A stretch of 64,000 nt of DNA, taken from NCBI RefSeq assembly GCF_003149185.1, contig NZ_QGDO01000005.1, positions 124,001-188,000 on the forward strand, written 5' to 3'. Numbering within the stretch: position 1 is the stretch's first letter; each line of letters begins with the position of its first letter. The notes beneath the pieces are model-generated. The model had not been told where the DNA came from. It made no database searches and saw only the letters and a list, made by a program, of their open reading frames with translations. This stretch comes from Sediminitomix flava. Its GTDB lineage: Bacteria; Bacteroidota; Bacteroidia; Cytophagales; Flammeovirgaceae. A program made the position numbers and the translations under genes. This document shows positions 63,001 to 64,000 of the stretch, one piece after another.

Positions 63001-64000
63001 ATTACAGGTAGCCTAACACTTCTTTCAACAAATAGTCTTTCTCCAACTTGTACTGATTCTGAAACTTATGATTATACAATTTACAGAAAACCAGATATCA
63101 ATCTCACCGAAATGAAAGCTGGTGGAAGTTGTAGTTTGGAAGCTGAATTAAAACCTTTTGGAAATGAAGCAATAGACTATGACTATACTTGGTCTTTGGT
63201 CTCAGCTGTAGGAGGTACGGTCAGTGTTCAGAATAATTTGACAGACCAAGACTTGACTATTCAAGTAGATAATTTTGATTCTTTATCTTCAATTGTTCAA
63301 GTAAGATGCAAGCTAGTTGCAGTACACAAAGAAAGTATGACTTGTGCAGACTCTTCTGAAATAACAGTAGAGTTTTATAGAACACCTATTACAGATCTTA
63401 ATCATATCAGTAGATCACCACTTTGCGAAGATGGTTCGATAGATGTTTCACCAAGTGAAGCTACAGTAAATGGGTTTGTGTATGAATGGACAGTTACTGA
63501 CATTTTTTCTTCCCCAACTGATGGGGCAGGAGAGACAATAAGTATCAGTGATACTTCTATCTATGAACCAACAATTAGTAATCCTACATTTTTAGCAAAT
63601 AGCTCACTTACAACAGTACAGCTTAATTTGAAGGTCAGCAATCTTGCAAACCCAACTTGTTTTACTCAAGATACACTTTCACTCACATTCTATGTCAATC
63701 CAGACCCTGCATTAAATGTAGTAACAACCGAAGATACATTAAGAGTAGGTACAGGGCAGAAAGTGTATAGGTTGGTTAATGATCAAGCGACTGTTCAGTT
63801 TGAAGATCAATCTACTCATCAGGCTCCAGGAATAAATATTAATGCAATTAATTGGGACTTTGGTGATGGGAATAATCTGTTTGCTCAAACGCCATTAGCT
63901 ACAGTCACTAGTAATTACATAAATCAATACGGAGAGACTGTAATTTCGCTTACTGCAATTGACGATAGAGCTTGTCAAGATTCTGTACAAACAAGAATTT
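57013..64000 (+). CDS. Giant PKD-repeat surface protein (partial, runs off the right edge)
   Basis: Open from the ATG at 57013 to the window end, at least 2,329 codons; I translated most of it line by line and met no in-frame stop. It starts with a signal peptide ending near SFAQ. The body is a chain of PKD and immunoglobulin-like units with paired cysteines. WDFGDG or close forms begin at residues 248, 334, 1128, 1662 and 2281, and calcium-type WDLDNDG / WDFDNDG units near 1456 and 1544. This layout is typical of large Bacteroidota surface adhesins with type B (gliding-associated) C-terminal domains; the end is missing here. The upstream PorP/SprF gene supports surface export by the type IX system. 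Confidence 0.88.
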   Translation, partial: MKKNFLYIFFILLLFANHNESFAQRLVADISGTQTTYNGSNSISGCEGVAIQFSIDPEGGTVTNYSWNLGNGNSSTLASPFDQYNATGIFTVTANFDYNGTPTTITATNFIEVFDVPNVSLEADVTSGCVGTTVQLVVDDTTYLFDEVTYLIDNQTFQGDTSLAGAPVSVTLNNSGVYDVDMRVITQDGCDFIVSRTGYITILDDFDVSMSISQELFCGNTVTVDFIGEARNENGMLISNDSVTYTWDFGDGNTASGDTVSHTYNIADGLSFTPSVVGRIQNCEGSTTNSLALNHYTITDGFDFTLPSTNCNSYEITFDPLLDETTFAGYQILWDFGDGDSLVANIGDNVVHDFSNSTLGTITRTVSISVLGVDDNSCIYSENVTIPPVPTAEIEIVTNDLNFCSNPYLVNVEIVNTTNLNNFFWRIQGETTEQFHNQDSVQLTLSNSGMSTIQIVFDSGDPATNCVLDEIDVETADLDVSISGDDEGCEPFGGTLNATVGWNGGALPTGISIASYEWQIVDLNTSTVIYSDTTTVDNLNFAGLAWGEYEAFVTVISDSVGMNAPCQVTSSAFPINVGVEPTLSFTAYPEPNICNNSMVTFTNTSTVPAGYTMPVTYEWSVLNDGNYVASTDPNGNFTTIYNGLADGTTIDVALRSYTNGCYSTALVEVGILTIVGPNPIMSFTTDACNPTSIEVDNISTGMPSNGMYMWDFTFNDGGSISTYSTTTSNLTEDPTENGDFPIFGSLPQGDIPASTVIDVDLTIIDTTSVPTVTPPPFCEVTQSFQATMPPAIPTLSVSVSDDSVCVGEGVIYTPSVTNAVSYTWSIQGDQATPVTITDFFSTPTINFTVPGNYTGTLDMILANGCSYTITLPSVRVDGVSFDLDVPTAACVGADVDFDLTNFVTSSSSINWYWIVDTDTVQTGTGTPISSVDNYVFNSSKMPQSDTYDVTLAVDNGICTYSRTEQIIITKPNVEFTGNDADYVTFEYGCDDITTEIDISLSMDDLYNPFTATFDWYMYDTGTGTSTPVAAAVGNNFAPFEFVLSDGMYDFILVVTDENGCSDQDTVSFTVPAIQVTEPDFTVDNNVLMCPDFVNFTDLANDLTGNTLRREVPDGFGGLKSIDPYLWEWDFGDGIFVNSGNGSVAHYYARPGTYQARLRVRDQLDDGTICISDWSNFLTITVGGTQGSFEFDRYIGYEFYDVNTLDSLAVNLTAFPIDDPNTDITQTQYVWASGDGQLGTDSVQTFKYIVPAGNNQVVYTPSLTFRDENGCDYPADYSGSLTVLDCPEFTVSDVTRCTSEGQFSLDITDTNFSTVNIDSADYTYNSTLHYQWSVNGTAVSSADGGDLPTVTINFGDAATAATNPWIVDPDDTPKVYSVRVWIEADYTDKNDATNNITGEVVCEQVQSFNVDYDPNPVAFFQVTNAITNRCEGTVLNLDASGTNFAPFTGTSIATYEWDLDNDGAYDDATGVSVNNNFGAAGFYMVGLRVTSDEGCQHIFQDQLVVTPIPVADFTYQNVCGSYGIQFTDLSSVTDIDSDEIDTWEWDFDNDGTYDTTYTTFASTITYDYQAAGKSLDQQYNVSLRVTTNKNCTHTYSLTNIPVYFFNLPVMDFVAERQADNLPLEACVGEDFLITNNTTIDNSNLSSFIPPLTASTNEIVRFEWDFGDGNTSVVTNRNPFTHQYTAAGTYTISLTAVTERNCATILQKDVEVHEFPNLAIESNFTEGSDFRKIICEGSGTISPRAGSALNANFDYLWTIQQVNGGAANVSVGNTFNTHSFDVNAVSYDSGSRFLEVGFDLVVIDTSENSNCTITLSDSVYIYRDPDILFADSIGVSDCDTSYTIMPLGTEVVNGYTYQWSNVPGSMSGGVVTSGSSNNQDYYTEVTSFDPDSAHAQMRYALRVRNDGSFKGINTGCDDRDSVTVHFFRTPEITNQDSLFCALVNDTLQFTPFDTENIVDFTNVWSETTAPTGGAVDYLDLNVQNLEIEPTAFDNSSTKITGSLTLLSTNSLSPTCTDSETYDYTIYRKPDINLTEMKAGGSCSLEAELKPFGNEAIDYDYTWSLVSAVGGTVSVQNNLTDQDLTIQVDNFDSLSSIVQVRCKLVAVHKESMTCADSSEITVEFYRTPITDLNHISRSPLCEDGSIDVSPSEATVNGFVYEWTVTDIFSSPTDGAGETISISDTSIYEPTISNPTFLANSSLTTVQLNLKVSNLANPTCFTQDTLSLTFYVNPDPALNVVTTEDTLRVGTGQKVYRLVNDQATVQFEDQSTHQAPGININAINWDFGDGNNLFAQTPLATVTSNYINQYGETVISLTAIDDRACQDSVQTRI

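Noticed and set aside
57013-64000. Small minus-strand open frames inside the giant PKD gene
   Set aside because: They lie opposite a long open frame with signal peptide and clear PKD motifs, and none has domain support.
1-64000. tRNA, rRNA, insertion sequence or integrase genes
   Set aside because: None was recognised by reading the intergenic regions; a covariance-model scan would be needed to exclude short RNA genes completely.

Overview
The window is AT-rich bacterial chromosome from a member of the Bacteroidota, most likely a free-living, probably marine, relative of the Cytophagales. The evidence is a type IX secretion (T9SS) C-terminal sorting domain, a PorP/SprF outer-membrane protein beside a giant PKD-repeat surface protein, a TonB/carboxypeptidase-regulatory receptor, several lipoproteins, LytTR regulators with membrane domains, and weak Shine-Dalgarno signals. 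No rRNA, tRNA, insertion sequence, integrase or CRISPR array was recognised. The genus assignment is inference.

Layout. 1-5.5 kb: the end of a complex I operon (nuoL, nuoM, nuoN) with a strong terminator. 5.5-12 kb: small accessory genes and repeat DNA: a 21-bp tandem repeat, a frameshifted helical-repeat gene, a zinc peptidase lipoprotein with a starch-binding-like domain, a TonB C-terminal protein, a DUF1801/YdeI protein and a lipocalin-like lipoprotein. 12-20 kb, minus strand: a beta-helix/di-haem cytochrome pair, then a TonB-dependent receptor locus bracketed by two membrane-bound LytTR regulators. 20-28 kb: a DUF4924 protein, a bestrophin-like channel, sppA, and a four-gene metal ABC transporter (TroABCD/YtgABCD order) whose first permease carries a C-terminal DtxR/MntR-like repressor domain. 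28.4-35 kb: a branched-chain amino acid operon, ilvE-ilvD-ilvB-ilvN, then ilvA. It is preceded by a leader peptide with eleven consecutive Ile/Val/Leu codons and a full set of alternative RNA stems, a textbook-style attenuator. 35-45 kb: a 2-oxoglutarate oxygenase, a TRM11-like methyltransferase, an NTF2-fold protein, an M16 peptidase, mltG, a PspC/DUF2807-like envelope protein and small hypotheticals. 44.8-50.7 kb: manganese pyrophosphatase, the glyoxylate shunt (aceB-aceA) behind a palindromic operator-like array, and a CLC channel. 50.7-64 kb: secreted or surface proteins (a T9SS cargo, a beta-helix protein, a DUF1460 amidase-like protein, PorP/SprF) and a PKD-repeat protein of more than 2,300 residues that runs off the right edge.

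How the genes work together. The ilv genes convert threonine and pyruvate to isoleucine, valine and leucine precursors, but ilvC is absent here. aceA and aceB allow growth on acetate or fatty acids. NuoLMN are the proton-pumping membrane arm of NADH dehydrogenase. The last 13 kb is devoted to the envelope and T9SS-linked surface. The strongest items for follow-up are the ilv attenuator, the permease-repressor fusion with a matching palindrome in its promoter, and the aceBA operator array.
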